From positions 4,005,001-4,069,000 of the forward strand of contig NZ_AP025667.1 of NCBI RefSeq assembly GCF_022846655.1: a DNA stretch of 64,000 nt, written 5' to 3'. Made by a program: the position numbers and the translations under genes. This DNA is from Streptomyces seoulensis. GTDB lineage: Bacteria; Actinomycetota; Actinomycetes; Streptomycetales; Streptomycetaceae. The notes below the pieces were generated by a model. It did no database searches and had not been told where the DNA came from. It was given only the letters and a program-made list of their open reading frames with translations. Positions within the stretch are counted from its first letter, which is position 1, and each line of letters begins with the position of its first letter. Shown here one piece after another: positions 19,826 through 27,931 of the stretch.

Positions 19826-20970
19826 GCACCGTTCCGCGCGCCCGCACCGAACCGCTCCAAGCGGCCGGCGGCGCCTGGCGGGACGGGGACCCCGCCGGGC
19901 GCCGCCGGTGGTACACGGCCGACGCGCCGCTGCCGCTGGAGGCGGGCGGTGAACTGCCGGGTATCCGGCTGGCGTTCGAGACCTGGGGGCGGCTCGCGCC
20001 GGACCGGTCCAACGCGGTGCTGGTGCTGCACGCGCTGACCGGGGACAGCCATGTGGCGGGTCCGGCCGGGCCGGGGCATCCGACGCCGGGCTGGTGGGAC
20101 GCGCTGGTCGGCCCGGGCCGGGCGCTGGACACCGACCGCTGGTTCGTGGTGGCGCCGAACGTGCTGGGCGGCTGCCAGGGCAGCACCGGCCCGGCCTCTC
20201 CCCGGCCGGGCGCCGACCGGGCCTGGGGCGGCGCGTTCCCGTTCCTGACCCAGCGGGACCAGGTGGCGGCGGAGGCCGGGCTCGCGGACGCCCTCGGGAT
20301 CCACCGGTGGGCGCTGGTCGTCGGCGGCTCGATGGGCGGGATGCGGGCGGTGGAGTGGGCGGTGTCGTACCCGGAGCGGGTCGGCGCGCTCCTGCTGCTC
20401 GCCACGGCCGCCTCGGCGAGCGCCGAGCACATCGCCTGGGCGGACATCCAGCTACGGGCCATCCGCGCCGACCCGCACTGGCTGGGCGGCGACTACCACG
20501 GCACCGGGCGGGGCCCGTCGAGCGGTCTCGGTCTGGCCCGCCGGGTGGCCCACGTGACCTACCGGGCCGAGGCGGAGCTGCGGACCCGGTTCGGCCGGGC
20601 ACCGCAGGGCCCGGAGGACCCCTGGCACGGGGGCCGTTACCAGGTGCAGTCGTACCTGGACCACCATGCCGAGAAGCTGATCCGCCGCTTCGACGCGGGG
20701 AGTTACGTGGTGCTGACCGAGGCGATGAACGCGCATGACGTGGGGCGCGGCCGGGGTGGCGTCGGGGCGGCGCTGGCACGGGTACGGGCGCCTGCCCTGG
20801 TGGCCGGAGTGGATTCCGACCGGCTCTATCCGCTGTCCCAGCAGCGGGAGTTGGCCGCGCTGATCCCGTCGGCGGACGGGACGCGGGTGGTCGAGTCGCC
20901 GTACGGGCACGACGGGTTCCTGATCGAGACGGAGCAGGTTGGCACACTGGTGGCCGAGTTGTTGCGCTGA
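19822..20970 (+). CDS. metX: Homoserine O-acetyltransferase
   Basis: An alpha/beta-hydrolase-fold acyltransferase that acetylates homoserine for MetY. It has [22 protein letters not shown], the nucleophile Ser in [12 protein letters not shown], Asp in [11 protein letters not shown] and His in YGHDGFL. Family resemblance ([13 protein letters not shown] onward) extends back to the metY stop, where no ATG or GTG occurs in frame; the reading frame suggests a CTG start at 19822 overlapping the metY TGA (382 residues). A conventional start inside would remove conserved sequence. Confidence 0.88.
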   Translation: MSTVPRARTEPLQAAGGAWRDGDPAGRRRWYTADAPLPLEAGGELPGIRLAFETWGRLAPDRSNAVLVLHALTGDSHVAGPAGPGHPTPGWWDALVGPGRALDTDRWFVVAPNVLGGCQGSTGPASPRPGADRAWGGAFPFLTQRDQVAAEAGLADALGIHRWALVVGGSMGGMRAVEWAVSYPERVGALLLLATAASASAEHIAWADIQLRAIRADPHWLGGDYHGTGRGPSSGLGLARRVAHVTYRAEAELRTRFGRAPQGPEDPWHGGRYQVQSYLDHHAEKLIRRFDAGSYVVLTEAMNAHDVGRGRGGVGAALARVRAPALVAGVDSDRLYPLSQQRELAALIPSADGTRVVESPYGHDGFLIETEQVGTLVAELLR

Positions 20971-20985
20971 CCCTTGGGAGAACAC

Positions 20986-21774
20986 GTGCCGGAGTCCTCG
21001 TTCGAGCTGCTGCCCGGTGACCCGTCGTCGCCGGTACTGCTGCATGTACCGCATTCCGCGCGGGAGATCCCGCCGGAGGTGCGGGCGGGGCTGGTCCTGG
21101 ACGACGCCGCCCTGGAGCAGGAGCTGGACCACATCACCGACTCTCATACGGCTGAACTGGCCTCGGTGGCGGTCAAGTTCGCCGGGGTGCGGCCGTGGCG
21201 GTTCGTGAACCGGCTGTCCCGGCTGGTGGTGGACCCGGAGCGGTTCCCGGACGAGCGGGAGGAGATGAGCGCCGTGGGCATGGGCGCGGTGTACACCCGC
21301 ACCACGCACCGGGAACCGCTGCGGGCCGAGGACTTCGACCCCGCGCCGCTGATCGAGCGGTACTTCCACCCGTACGCCCGTGCCATGACCGAAGCGGTGA
21401 CGGAGCGGCTGGCGGCGACCGGGCGGGTGGTGGTGATCGACGTCCACTCCTACCCGTCCCGGCCGCTGCCCTACGAACTGCACGGCGAGGGCCCGCGCCC
21501 GGCGGTGTGCCTGGGCACGGACGCCTTCCACACCCCGCCGGGACTGACGGCGGCGGCGCGGTCGGCGTTCTCGCCGTTCGGGAAGACGGGGCTGGACAGC
21601 CCGTTCGCCGGCACCTACGTACCCCTCACGCACTACGGCCGGGAGCGGCGGGTGAGCGCGCTGATGGTGGAGATCCGCCGGGACACGTACATGACCGAGC
21701 CCGGCGGCCCGCCCGGAGCGGGTCTGGAACGCCTGGCGGGCGCCTTGGCCGCGCTGGTGGACGCTGTCGGCTAG
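20986..21774 (+). CDS. N-formylglutamate amidohydrolase
   Basis: A 262-residue hydrolase of the FGase family. Diagnostic segments are LLHVPHSAREIP near the start, DSHT in the HITDSHTAELASV helix, RLVVDPERFPD, and VVIDVHSYPSRPLPYE. In histidine degradation such enzymes release glutamate and formate, but orphan copies are frequent and no hut gene is nearby. GTG 20986 is preferred because GGGAG lies 5 nt upstream; a TTG at 20974 is the alternative. Its TAG stop is supplied by the left arm of the palindromic repeat that follows. Confidence 0.85.
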   Translation: MPESSFELLPGDPSSPVLLHVPHSAREIPPEVRAGLVLDDAALEQELDHITDSHTAELASVAVKFAGVRPWRFVNRLSRLVVDPERFPDEREEMSAVGMGAVYTRTTHREPLRAEDFDPAPLIERYFHPYARAMTEAVTERLAATGRVVVIDVHSYPSRPLPYELHGEGPRPAVCLGTDAFHTPPGLTAAARSAFSPFGKTGLDSPFAGTYVPLTHYGRERRVSALMVEIRRDTYMTEPGGPPGAGLERLAGALAALVDAVG

Positions 21775-21858
21775 GGCCTGTCCGGCGGATCAGGGCGCGG
21801 GTGAGTGGGGGTGCCCATCGCACCCCGCGTCCGCGATTGGATCCGCCGGGCAGGCCCT
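21773..21858. repeat. Palindromic intergenic repeat, 19-bp arms
   Basis: AGGGCCTGTCCGGCGGATC (21773-21791) and its inverted copy (21840-21858) match at 18 of 19 positions. The two arms bracket a GC-rich 48-bp centre. I recall this AGGGCCTGxCCGGCGGATC element as a recurrent Streptomyces intergenic repeat. It may also terminate both convergent genes, whose TAG stops abut or overlap the arms. Confidence 0.75.
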
Positions 21859-22726
21859 AATGCCTGCTGCGGGCGTGGGTCGTCCAGTCCAGGATCTGCA
21901 CGGCGGCTCCGGCGGCTTCGAGTCCCTGGCAGCGGCCGTGGTGGCGGCGGGCGATGCCTTCGAGGTCGAGGTGGGCGCCGAAGGCGGGGTGGGCGGCGAG
22001 GCGGCGGGCGTAGGCCCACAGGGCGGAGAAGCCGGTGATCCGGTGCACGGCGGAGGCGTCGAGGTGGCAGCGGTGCACGGTGTCGAGCTGGACCAGGGAG
22101 ACCCAGAGGTCGATGTCGGCGGCGGTGAGGCGGCCGCCGGCCAGGTACTCCTCCTCGGTCAGCCAGCGCTCCAGCCGGCCCAGGGTGTCGAGGAGCACGT
22201 CGAGCGCGGCGGCCCGCCCGGCCGGGTCCTCGTCGGCCCGGCCCGCCCGCTGCGCGGCCTGTTCGATGCCCTCGGCGCAGAGCCGTTCCACCGCGTCGAT
22301 GGTCGACTCCAAGCCTCGGGGCCGCAGCGGTTCGCCGCCCGCGCGGGGGAAGCGGTCGAGGTCGCGCAGGATGTCGGGGGCGTGGGTGCTGACGATGCGT
22401 CCGGACCAGGCGTCGCTGAGCACAGGCGCCTTGGCGGGGCCGGAGTAGCGGTGCGCGCTGGCCTCGTAGAGCGGGCGGAGTGCGGCGTGGCCGCCGTCCG
22501 GGGCATCAGGAACCGCGGGGAGCAGGGTGACCGGACAGCTCGCGTCGAGGCCGAGCAGGCTGTGTCCGATGGCGAGGCGCAGCCCGTCGGGGCAGGCGGT
22601 GGAGAGGTGGAGCCGGTAGCGGTGCGGCACGGCGTAGTGGCCACTGCGCGCGTCCCGGCCGATCCGCCCCCGGAAGGCGGAGCTGTGCCGGACGGTCGGA
22701 AGCGCGGTCGGCGAGGTGATGGGCAT
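21857..22726 (-). CDS. Glutathione S-transferase-like protein, Xi/hydroquinone-reductase type
   Basis: A 289-residue protein. The N-terminal thioredoxin-like part includes GRYRLHLSTACPDG-type sequence (Cys in ACPDGLRLAI), which aligns with the CPWAHR active-site segment of Xi-class enzymes but with Trp-Ala replaced by Asp-Gly. The C-terminal helical domain has LLDTLGRLERWL, EEYLAGGRLTAADIDLWVSL and FSALWAYARRLAAHP. Streptomyces use mycothiol, so a mycothiol-dependent reductase or transferase role is plausible. ATG 22726 follows GGGAG. A cysteine-type leader peptide lies upstream in the same direction. Confidence 0.8.
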   Translation of the reverse strand: MPITSPTALPTVRHSSAFRGRIGRDARSGHYAVPHRYRLHLSTACPDGLRLAIGHSLLGLDASCPVTLLPAVPDAPDGGHAALRPLYEASAHRYSGPAKAPVLSDAWSGRIVSTHAPDILRDLDRFPRAGGEPLRPRGLESTIDAVERLCAEGIEQAAQRAGRADEDPAGRAAALDVLLDTLGRLERWLTEEEYLAGGRLTAADIDLWVSLVQLDTVHRCHLDASAVHRITGFSALWAYARRLAAHPAFGAHLDLEGIARRHHGRCQGLEAAGAAVQILDWTTHARSRH

Positions 22727-22846
22727 ACGTACGTCTCCCCAGGGGCGAGGGCGCGCGGGGGCGCGCCTGCGGGAACAGCGTCGGCGGACGTGCGAGGAGG
22801 TTGGGAACGCGACGGACGAGAGCGCGCGGGCGGGCGGAGGCCCAGG

Positions 22847-22969
22847 TCAGCGGCGTGGTCCGATCGCGCTGCACACACGCAGCAGGTCGATGTGCAGGCG
22901 GGAGGTGAGAAGGGGCGCGCGCCACGGCGTACGGCCGCTGCGGCCGGTCACCGTCTCCAGGCGCGTCAT
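22847..22969 (-). CDS. Putative attenuator leader peptide
   Basis: A 40-residue frame from ATG 22969, with AGGTGGGG upstream, ends SRLHIDLLRVCSAIGPRR. That tail matches the RHVDLxRVxSAxC signature of short actinobacterial leader peptides found ahead of sulfur and cysteine genes. It lies 120 bp upstream of the GST-like gene on the same strand. Translation through the Cys-containing tail probably controls downstream expression; the mechanism is inferred. Confidence 0.7.
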   Translation of the reverse strand: MTRLETVTGRSGRTPWRAPLLTSRLHIDLLRVCSAIGPRR

Positions 22970-23080
22970 GCGTCCCCACCTGTTCGCTGGACTTCCCCGA
23001 ACTTGGAGTGTCGGCCCGGCCGTACGCGGCGTCAAGAGGGTGTCCACCCCTGGGACAGGCCCTTACGTACCATCACACCC

Positions 23081-23926
23081 ATGAGCCAGATCCTCTCGAT
23101 CGCCCGCCCCGACAGCGTCCGGAGCGTGCGCCTGGACACCGCCCGCGGTACCTTCGCCGCGTTCACGGCCGCGCCGCCGGACTGCGCGCCGCGCGGCACG
23201 GCCCTGCTGGTGCCGGGCTTCAACGGAAGCAAGGAGGACTTCCTGCCGTTGCTGCCGGGACTGGCCGAGGCGGGCTACCGGGTCTTCGCCATCGACCAGC
23301 GGGGCCAGTACGAGACGGGTCCGGCGTCCGAGGCTCCGTCGTACGCGCCCGAGGATCTGGCGTCGGACGTGATCGCGCTGGCGGCGGTGCTGGGCCGGGT
23401 GCATCTGGTGGGCCACTCCTACGGAGGGCTGGTGTCCCGCCTGGCCGTGCTGAACACCCCGTCACCCGAGGGCACTTGGTCCTCCCTGACGCTGCTGAAC
23501 TTCGGCCCGGCGGCGGTGGCGGAGTCGACGCGGTCCCGTCTGGAACTGCTGCTGGACGCCCTGCGCACCACCCCGGTCCCGGACCTGTGGCCCTTCCTCC
23601 GCCCGGAGGACGGCGGGGTACCCGAGGAGGTGGTGGCCTTCCTCTCGGACCGCTGGTCCCGCAACGCACCGGAGGCGCTGCGCCTGGCGGCCGAGCAGAT
23701 GCTCGCCGAACCGGACCGCAGCGCCTCCCTCCGCCGCACCGGCATCCCCGTCTCGGTCGTCTTCGGCACCCCGGAGGAGACCTGGCCGGAGCGCGAAGCG
23801 GCGGCGATGGCAGGCGAGTTGGGCGCACGCTACACGGAGATCACGGGCGGCGGGCACTCGCCCAACGTGTACGAACCGGAGGCCGTGATCGAGGCGTTGA
23901 CGGGGTTCTTCGACTCCGTGCGGTGA
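23081..23926 (+). CDS. Alpha/beta hydrolase
   Basis: A 281-residue hydrolase. The oxyanion region is LLVPGFNGSKEDF, followed by FAIDQRGQYETG; the nucleophile Ser is in VGHSYGGLV; Asp is probably in the VVFGTPEETW region, and His lies in GGGHSPNVYE near the C-terminus. ATG 23081 is used. It is a single gene, convergent with the Clp-N gene only 7 nt away. The substrate is unknown; esterase or lactonase activity is possible. Confidence 0.88.
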   Translation: MSQILSIARPDSVRSVRLDTARGTFAAFTAAPPDCAPRGTALLVPGFNGSKEDFLPLLPGLAEAGYRVFAIDQRGQYETGPASEAPSYAPEDLASDVIALAAVLGRVHLVGHSYGGLVSRLAVLNTPSPEGTWSSLTLLNFGPAAVAESTRSRLELLLDALRTTPVPDLWPFLRPEDGGVPEEVVAFLSDRWSRNAPEALRLAAEQMLAEPDRSASLRRTGIPVSVVFGTPEETWPEREAAAMAGELGARYTEITGGGHSPNVYEPEAVIEALTGFFDSVR

Positions 23927-23933
23927 TGCGCCG

Positions 23934-24614
23934 TCAGCGCTCCCGGTGCGCGGCGACCGTCTCGCGCAGCTCGTCCGGCGTGAAGCCGAGGTCGCGCAGG
24001 ATCCGCGCGGCCGGGCTCCCCTCGACCCGGATCAGCCCCAGCAGCATGTGCTCCGTGCCGACCCGGTCGTGACCCAGCTCGTCCGCCGCCTCCCGCGCCC
24101 GGTCGATGGCCTCCTTGCTCTCCGGGCGGAACGGGATGTGCCCCCGCAGCGCCTTCTGCCCGGCCGGGGGCAGCGTGTCCGCGACGGCGTCCCGGACCCG
24201 CTGCTCCGACCCGGCCTTCGCCACCAGCACGTCGTACGCCACTCCCTGCGGTTCCCCGAGGAGGCCGAGCAGGAGGTGTTCGGAGCCGATGGAGTCGTGC
24301 CGGTACGTCCGGGCGGCCTCCTGCGCGAGCACGATCCCGTGCCGGTTGAGGTTGGTGAACCGCTCGAACGGCGCGGGCGCGTGCCGCTGCTGAGCGGCCT
24401 GCTTGGACACCCCGATGGCATCCCCGATCTCGGTCCAGGACGCCCCGGACCGCTTGGCCTTGCTGACGTAGTGGTCGATGAGCTGGTCCCCGAGGTCGGA
24501 CAGCGTCTGCGCCCGCAGTCGCGCTTCGCTGATGTGGGCGAGGTCGCCGGCTTCGGGGAGTTCTTCGTCGAGACGGGCGATCAGGTCGGCGAGGTTGATG
24601 TCGAGTGGACTCAT
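23934..24614 (-). CDS. Clp N-terminal-domain protein with HTH-like region
   Basis: A 226-residue protein. Residues 40-80 contain a homeodomain-like helix-turn-helix (SWTEIGDAIGVSKQAAQQRH), and two Clp_N repeats follow: IGSEHLLLGLLGEPQGVAYD near 110 and VGTEHMLLGLIRVEGSPAAR near 190. No ATPase part is present, so it is an adaptor-like or regulatory protein, not a chaperone. The upstream DNA has TTGACC and a GTTGAC/GTCAAC dyad (around 24630-24653) that could be its own operator. Function is inferred. Confidence 0.8.
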   Translation of the reverse strand: MSPLDINLADLIARLDEELPEAGDLAHISEARLRAQTLSDLGDQLIDHYVSKAKRSGASWTEIGDAIGVSKQAAQQRHAPAPFERFTNLNRHGIVLAQEAARTYRHDSIGSEHLLLGLLGEPQGVAYDVLVAKAGSEQRVRDAVADTLPPAGQKALRGHIPFRPESKEAIDRAREAADELGHDRVGTEHMLLGLIRVEGSPAARILRDLGFTPDELRETVAAHRER

Positions 24615-24686
24615 GCGTCAAGACTAAGTTGACGATCTGGCACGGTCAACTAGTAATTGACGATTACCGTCGGAGTGTCCTCGCAT

Positions 24687-25004
24687 TCAGCACCCCTCTC
24701 GCGGCAGCGCCGCCACGAAGTCCGCCAGCGCGGTGGCCTGCGGCGGCATTTGTCCGCGAAGGTGACTGCGGTAGTGGTCGGCGACCAAGCGGCGCAACTC
24801 CGCCTCTTCCGGCTCCTTGCCGGCCAGCGCAAGGCGGACATCGAGGGGCTCGCCCGTCATGGACAAGGGTCTGGCCAGCGCGTCGAAGCCGACGGTGAAC
24901 TCGTCGGGCATCTCCCACCAGGCTTCGGCGAACGCCTGGTCCTTCAGGACGTACATGTAGTGGTCGTCATCGAACAGGATCACGGGGGCCGTCGGCATAG
25001 TCAT
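24687..25004 (-). CDS. Conserved hypothetical protein
   Basis: A 105-residue soluble protein from ATG 25004 (another ATG lies two codons later). It starts with APVILFDDDHYMYVLKDQAF and contains WWEMPDEFTVGFDALARPLS, then a Glu-rich helix and LRGQMPPQATALADFVAALP. Codon usage is normal for the window. I do not recognise a family. It is flanked by the Clp-N gene on the same strand and divergent from a CoA ligase across 315 bp. Confidence 0.6.
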   Translation of the reverse strand: MTMPTAPVILFDDDHYMYVLKDQAFAEAWWEMPDEFTVGFDALARPLSMTGEPLDVRLALAGKEPEEAELRRLVADHYRSHLRGQMPPQATALADFVAALPREGC

Positions 25005-25128
25005 CCGCGGAGTATGCCCGACGACGCCTCGGCGAGGGCGGGCCCGGAACCTCCCGGCCACCCCTCCCCCACGGGTCCCATCCCGACACCGTCATCCCTG
25101 GTCAGCAGGGGTGCGGGAGGCCGACATT

Positions 25129-25228
25129 GGCCGATTGACACAGCCGAATCGGCCGATAGTCGATGTTCGCGGCCGTCGAGTTGGCGCTGTCCGTGCGAGC
25201 GTCCTAGAGTCGACTTGGTTGGTCTAGG
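25129..25228 (+). promoter_or_regulatory. Promoter region of CoA ligase with two dyads
   Basis: GGCCGATT (25129-25136) and AATCGGCC (25147-25154) are perfect inverted repeats, overlapping a TTGACA. Downstream, TTGGCG (25181-25186), an 18-nt gap and TAGAGT (25205-25210) form a promoter-like pair whose -10 lies in a second dyad, CCTAGA (25203-25208) and TCTAGG (25223-25228). The rest of the 315-bp gap (25005-25319) shows nothing further. Confidence 0.45.
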
Positions 25229-25319
25229 CAACCTTTATTCGGGAACCTTCCCATCCCCCCACAGAACCACGGCAACAACCGGCCGGACCGAATCGTGCGC
25301 CGGCCCAGGAGGACCCCCC

Positions 25320-26858
25320 ATGCCCGACGTCGCAGCCCCACGCTTCCGCAATCCCGTGGAGGACATCCTCGACGCCCTGCGGGAGAGCCCCGGCCGCGAA
25401 GCCCTGGTGCACGGTGAACACCGTGTCTCCGCAGGGGAGTTCCGCGACCTGGTGCACCGGATGGCGTGGGCCCTGCAGGCCCAGGGGATCGAGCGCGGCC
25501 AGACCGTCACCCTGCTCAGCGGCAACCTGCCCGAGGCGATAGCCGTGCGCTACGCCGCCAATCTGATCGGCGCCCAGGTCAACCACCTGTACAGCAAGCT
25601 CTCCGCCGACGTGCAGACCGCGATCGTCGCCGACATGGAGACGCGGGCCCTCGTGGTCGACCCCCGGCTGACCGACCGGGCCGCGGAGATCACCGAGTCG
25701 GTGCCGGTCAAGTCGGTTCTGACGCTGGGCCCTTGCGACAGCGCCGAGGACCTGCTCGCGCTGGCGGCGACCGAGGACGCCGTACCGTTCCCGAGCCAGG
25801 CGGAGCCGGACGACATCTGCGGCATCCGCCACACCGGCGGCACCACCGGCCACCCCAAGGGCATCTGCACGACCTTCCGCCAGGTGCAGGAGACGCGTGC
25901 CGCCCGCCCGGTCGCCGGCGAAGAGACCGGGGAGCACCGGCAGTTGGTCGCCACGACCATCGCCCACGCGGCCGGGATGCTCGCCGACGCCGTGCTGGAG
26001 ACCGGCGGCACGGTGGTCCTGCTGGACGACTTCGAGCCGGGCGAAGTGCTCCGCACCATCGAGCGCGAGCGCATCTCCCACATGTGGCTCCTGCCGCCGC
26101 TGCTCTACCAGTTGCTCGACCACCCCGACATGGCACACACGGACACCTCCGGCCTGCGCCAGGTCCTCTACGGCGGCTGCCAGTCCTCCCCCGCGCGGAT
26201 CGCCGACGCCGTGCGCCGCCTCGGCCCCGTGCTGATGCAGGGGTACGGCCAGAACGAGGGCGGCATCTTCAGCGTCCTGTCCCCGCAGGACCACGACCCG
26301 GACGACCCCGCGCGACTGCGCACCGCCGGGAAGATCCTGCCCAGCGTCGAGGTGGAGATCCGGGACGCGGACGGCAGCGTCCTGCCGAACGGCGAGCACG
26401 GCGAGATCTGCGTCCGCTCCGCCATGGTCATGCAGGGCTACTGGAAGCAGCCGGAGCTGACCGCCGAGGTCCTCAAGGACGGCTGGCTGCACACCGGCGA
26501 CGTCGGCTTCCGCGACGACGAGGGCTACCTGACCGTGGTGGACCGCCTGAAGGACATGATCGTCGTGGTCGGCGGCCATGTGTACACCACCGAGCTGGAG
26601 GACCTCCTCAACAGCCACCCGGACGTCCTGCAGAGCGCGGTCTTCGGCGTCCGCGACGAGGACCGCATGGAGCGCGTCCACGCCGCCGTGCTCCTCGCAC
26701 CCGGCGCGACCACCACCGCCGACGACCTCCGCGCACTGGTGCGGGCCGAGCGCGGCGCCATGTACGAGCCGGCCCGCATCACCTTCCCGGACGCCCTCCC
26801 CCTCACCGACGTCGGCAAGCCCGACAAGAAGGAGCTGCGCCGCCGCGCGACGCTCTGA
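25320..26858 (+). CDS. Acyl-CoA synthetase / AMP-binding ligase
   Basis: A 512-residue class I adenylate-forming enzyme activating a carboxylic acid to an acyl-CoA through an acyl-AMP. Core motifs appear in order: HTGGTTGHPKGI (nucleotide loop), YGQNEGG, LHTGDVGFRDDEGYL, DRLKDMIVVVGGHVY and DVGKPDKKELR with the catalytic Lys. ATG 25320 follows AGGAGG. The gene is isolated, with its own promoter region and terminator. Overall sequence is closest to fatty or aromatic acid-CoA ligases; the acid cannot be named. Confidence 0.9.
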   Translation: MPDVAAPRFRNPVEDILDALRESPGREALVHGEHRVSAGEFRDLVHRMAWALQAQGIERGQTVTLLSGNLPEAIAVRYAANLIGAQVNHLYSKLSADVQTAIVADMETRALVVDPRLTDRAAEITESVPVKSVLTLGPCDSAEDLLALAATEDAVPFPSQAEPDDICGIRHTGGTTGHPKGICTTFRQVQETRAARPVAGEETGEHRQLVATTIAHAAGMLADAVLETGGTVVLLDDFEPGEVLRTIERERISHMWLLPPLLYQLLDHPDMAHTDTSGLRQVLYGGCQSSPARIADAVRRLGPVLMQGYGQNEGGIFSVLSPQDHDPDDPARLRTAGKILPSVEVEIRDADGSVLPNGEHGEICVRSAMVMQGYWKQPELTAEVLKDGWLHTGDVGFRDDEGYLTVVDRLKDMIVVVGGHVYTTELEDLLNSHPDVLQSAVFGVRDEDRMERVHAAVLLAPGATTTADDLRALVRAERGAMYEPARITFPDALPLTDVGKPDKKELRRRATL

Positions 26859-26868
26859 CCCGACCCGA

Positions 26869-26902
26869 GGGGCCGTTCCGGAACACCGTCCGGAACGGCC
26901 CC
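26869..26902 (+). terminator. Hairpin terminator
   Basis: GGGGCCGTTCCGGA (26869-26882) and TCCGGAACGGCCCC (26889-26902) form a perfect 14-bp stem with a 6-nt loop, 10 nt after the CoA ligase stop and before the convergent Nudix gene. Confidence 0.85.
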
Positions 26903-26949
26903 CGCGTCGGTGGCGTGCGGGCCGGGCACGCTCCCCCGGCCCGCGGACG

Positions 26950-27390
26950 TCAGGCCAGGACGCCGCTCTCGCGCAGCAGCGGCAGTACGTGGTCGCGTAC
27001 CGCGGGGGCCAGCCGCAGGCCGTCCTCGCGGCCGGTCGTCCACCGCATGTCCGCCAACTCCGCGGCGGGGCGCGGGTCCTGGTCGATGCGCGCCGTGAAG
27101 ACCGTCATCGCCATGGGCACCCCCTCCAGGGCGGCGACGGCCTCGACCTCCGCCAGGAGGCGCGGCTCCAGCGGCACGACACCCAGTTCCTCGTCCAGCT
27201 CGCGCACCAGCGCCTCCAAGGGCTCCTCGCCCGCGTCGGGCTTTCCGCCGGGGAGGTAGAAGACGTCGGGGGCCGCCTGCTTGCTCACGACCAGGAGACG
27301 CCCCTCCCGGACGATCACGGCGGCCGCGACGACCAGACGACCGTGCTCGTCGAGGCTCGGCGCGGCTGCGGTCACATTTTGTTGCTCCAT
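26950..27390 (-). CDS. Nudix hydrolase
   Basis: A 146-residue protein with a full Nudix box, GGKPDAGEEP followed by LEALVRELDEELGV (about residues 48-71), fitting Gx5Ex7REUxEExGU. Nudix enzymes cleave nucleoside diphosphates linked to another group, for example oxidised nucleotides. The FYLPGGKPD start and WTTGREDGLRLAP end suggest a MutT-like general member. It is divergent from the MarR gene and shares the symmetric operator at 27440-27461, so it is probably part of the same stress response. Confidence 0.88.
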   Translation of the reverse strand: MEQQNVTAAAPSLDEHGRLVVAAAVIVREGRLLVVSKQAAPDVFYLPGGKPDAGEEPLEALVRELDEELGVVPLEPRLLAEVEAVAALEGVPMAMTVFTARIDQDPRPAAELADMRWTTGREDGLRLAPAVRDHVLPLLRESGVLA

Positions 27391-27432
27391 ACATCTGATC
27401 TTGGCAGCCGCTCGACCCCGACCAGGAACCCA

Positions 27433-27469
27433 GGCATATTTGCGCAGCCTGAACTGCGCAAGTTAGCCT
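27433..27469. promoter_or_regulatory. Symmetric MarR-type operator with back-to-back promoters
   Basis: TTGCGCAG (27440-27447) and CTGCGCAA (27454-27461) are perfect inverted repeats around CCTGAA. Each TTGCGC doubles as a -35 box: rightward with TAGCCT (27464-27469, 18-nt spacer), leftward with TATGCC (27438-27433, 17-nt spacer). Binding would block both divergent promoters. The rightward -10 lies 6 nt before the MarR ATG, so that mRNA is probably leaderless. Confidence 0.65.
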
Positions 27470-27475
27470 GTACAT

Positions 27476-27931
27476 ATGACCGAGATCGCCGACACCACCG
27501 GTGTGTCCGAATCCGCCGTGCGCGCGGCGCACGAGTTCCGCGTGGTCTTCAGCCGGCTTCGGCGGCGGATGCGGGAGAGCTACGACCCCGGCGACCTGAC
27601 GCCGTCGCAGACGTCCGTGCTGAGCCGGCTGGACAAGGACGGGGAGGCGTCGGTCAGTGACCTGGCCGCGGCCGAGCGGGTGCGGCATCAGTCGGTGGCC
27701 GCGACCGTCGCCGTACTGGAGGAGCGCGAGCTCGTGTCCCGGCGGCCCGACCCCTCCGACGGGCGGCGGCAGTTGGTGTTCGTCACCGACAGCGGGCACT
27801 CCTTCCTGGAGGACCGCCGGCGGGCCGGGGAGGGCTGGCTGACCCGCGCGCTGGAGGACCGGTGCACGGAGGCCGAGCGGCGGACCCTGCTGGAGGCGGC
27901 GGCCGTACTCGACCGGGTCGTCCGCTCGTGA
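27476..27931 (+). CDS. MarR family transcriptional regulator
   Basis: A 151-residue winged-helix regulator. LTPSQTSVLSRLDKDGEASV, DLAAAERVRHQSVAATVAVL and the wing RRPDPSDGRRQLVFVTDSG are typical. No Shine-Dalgarno precedes ATG 27476, in keeping with leaderless transcription. Its stop overlaps the MFS transporter start by 4 nt, so repressor and exporter are co-transcribed: a standard MarR-efflux pair released by a small ligand. Confidence 0.92.
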   Translation: MTEIADTTGVSESAVRAAHEFRVVFSRLRRRMRESYDPGDLTPSQTSVLSRLDKDGEASVSDLAAAERVRHQSVAATVAVLEERELVSRRPDPSDGRRQLVFVTDSGHSFLEDRRRAGEGWLTRALEDRCTEAERRTLLEAAAVLDRVVRS

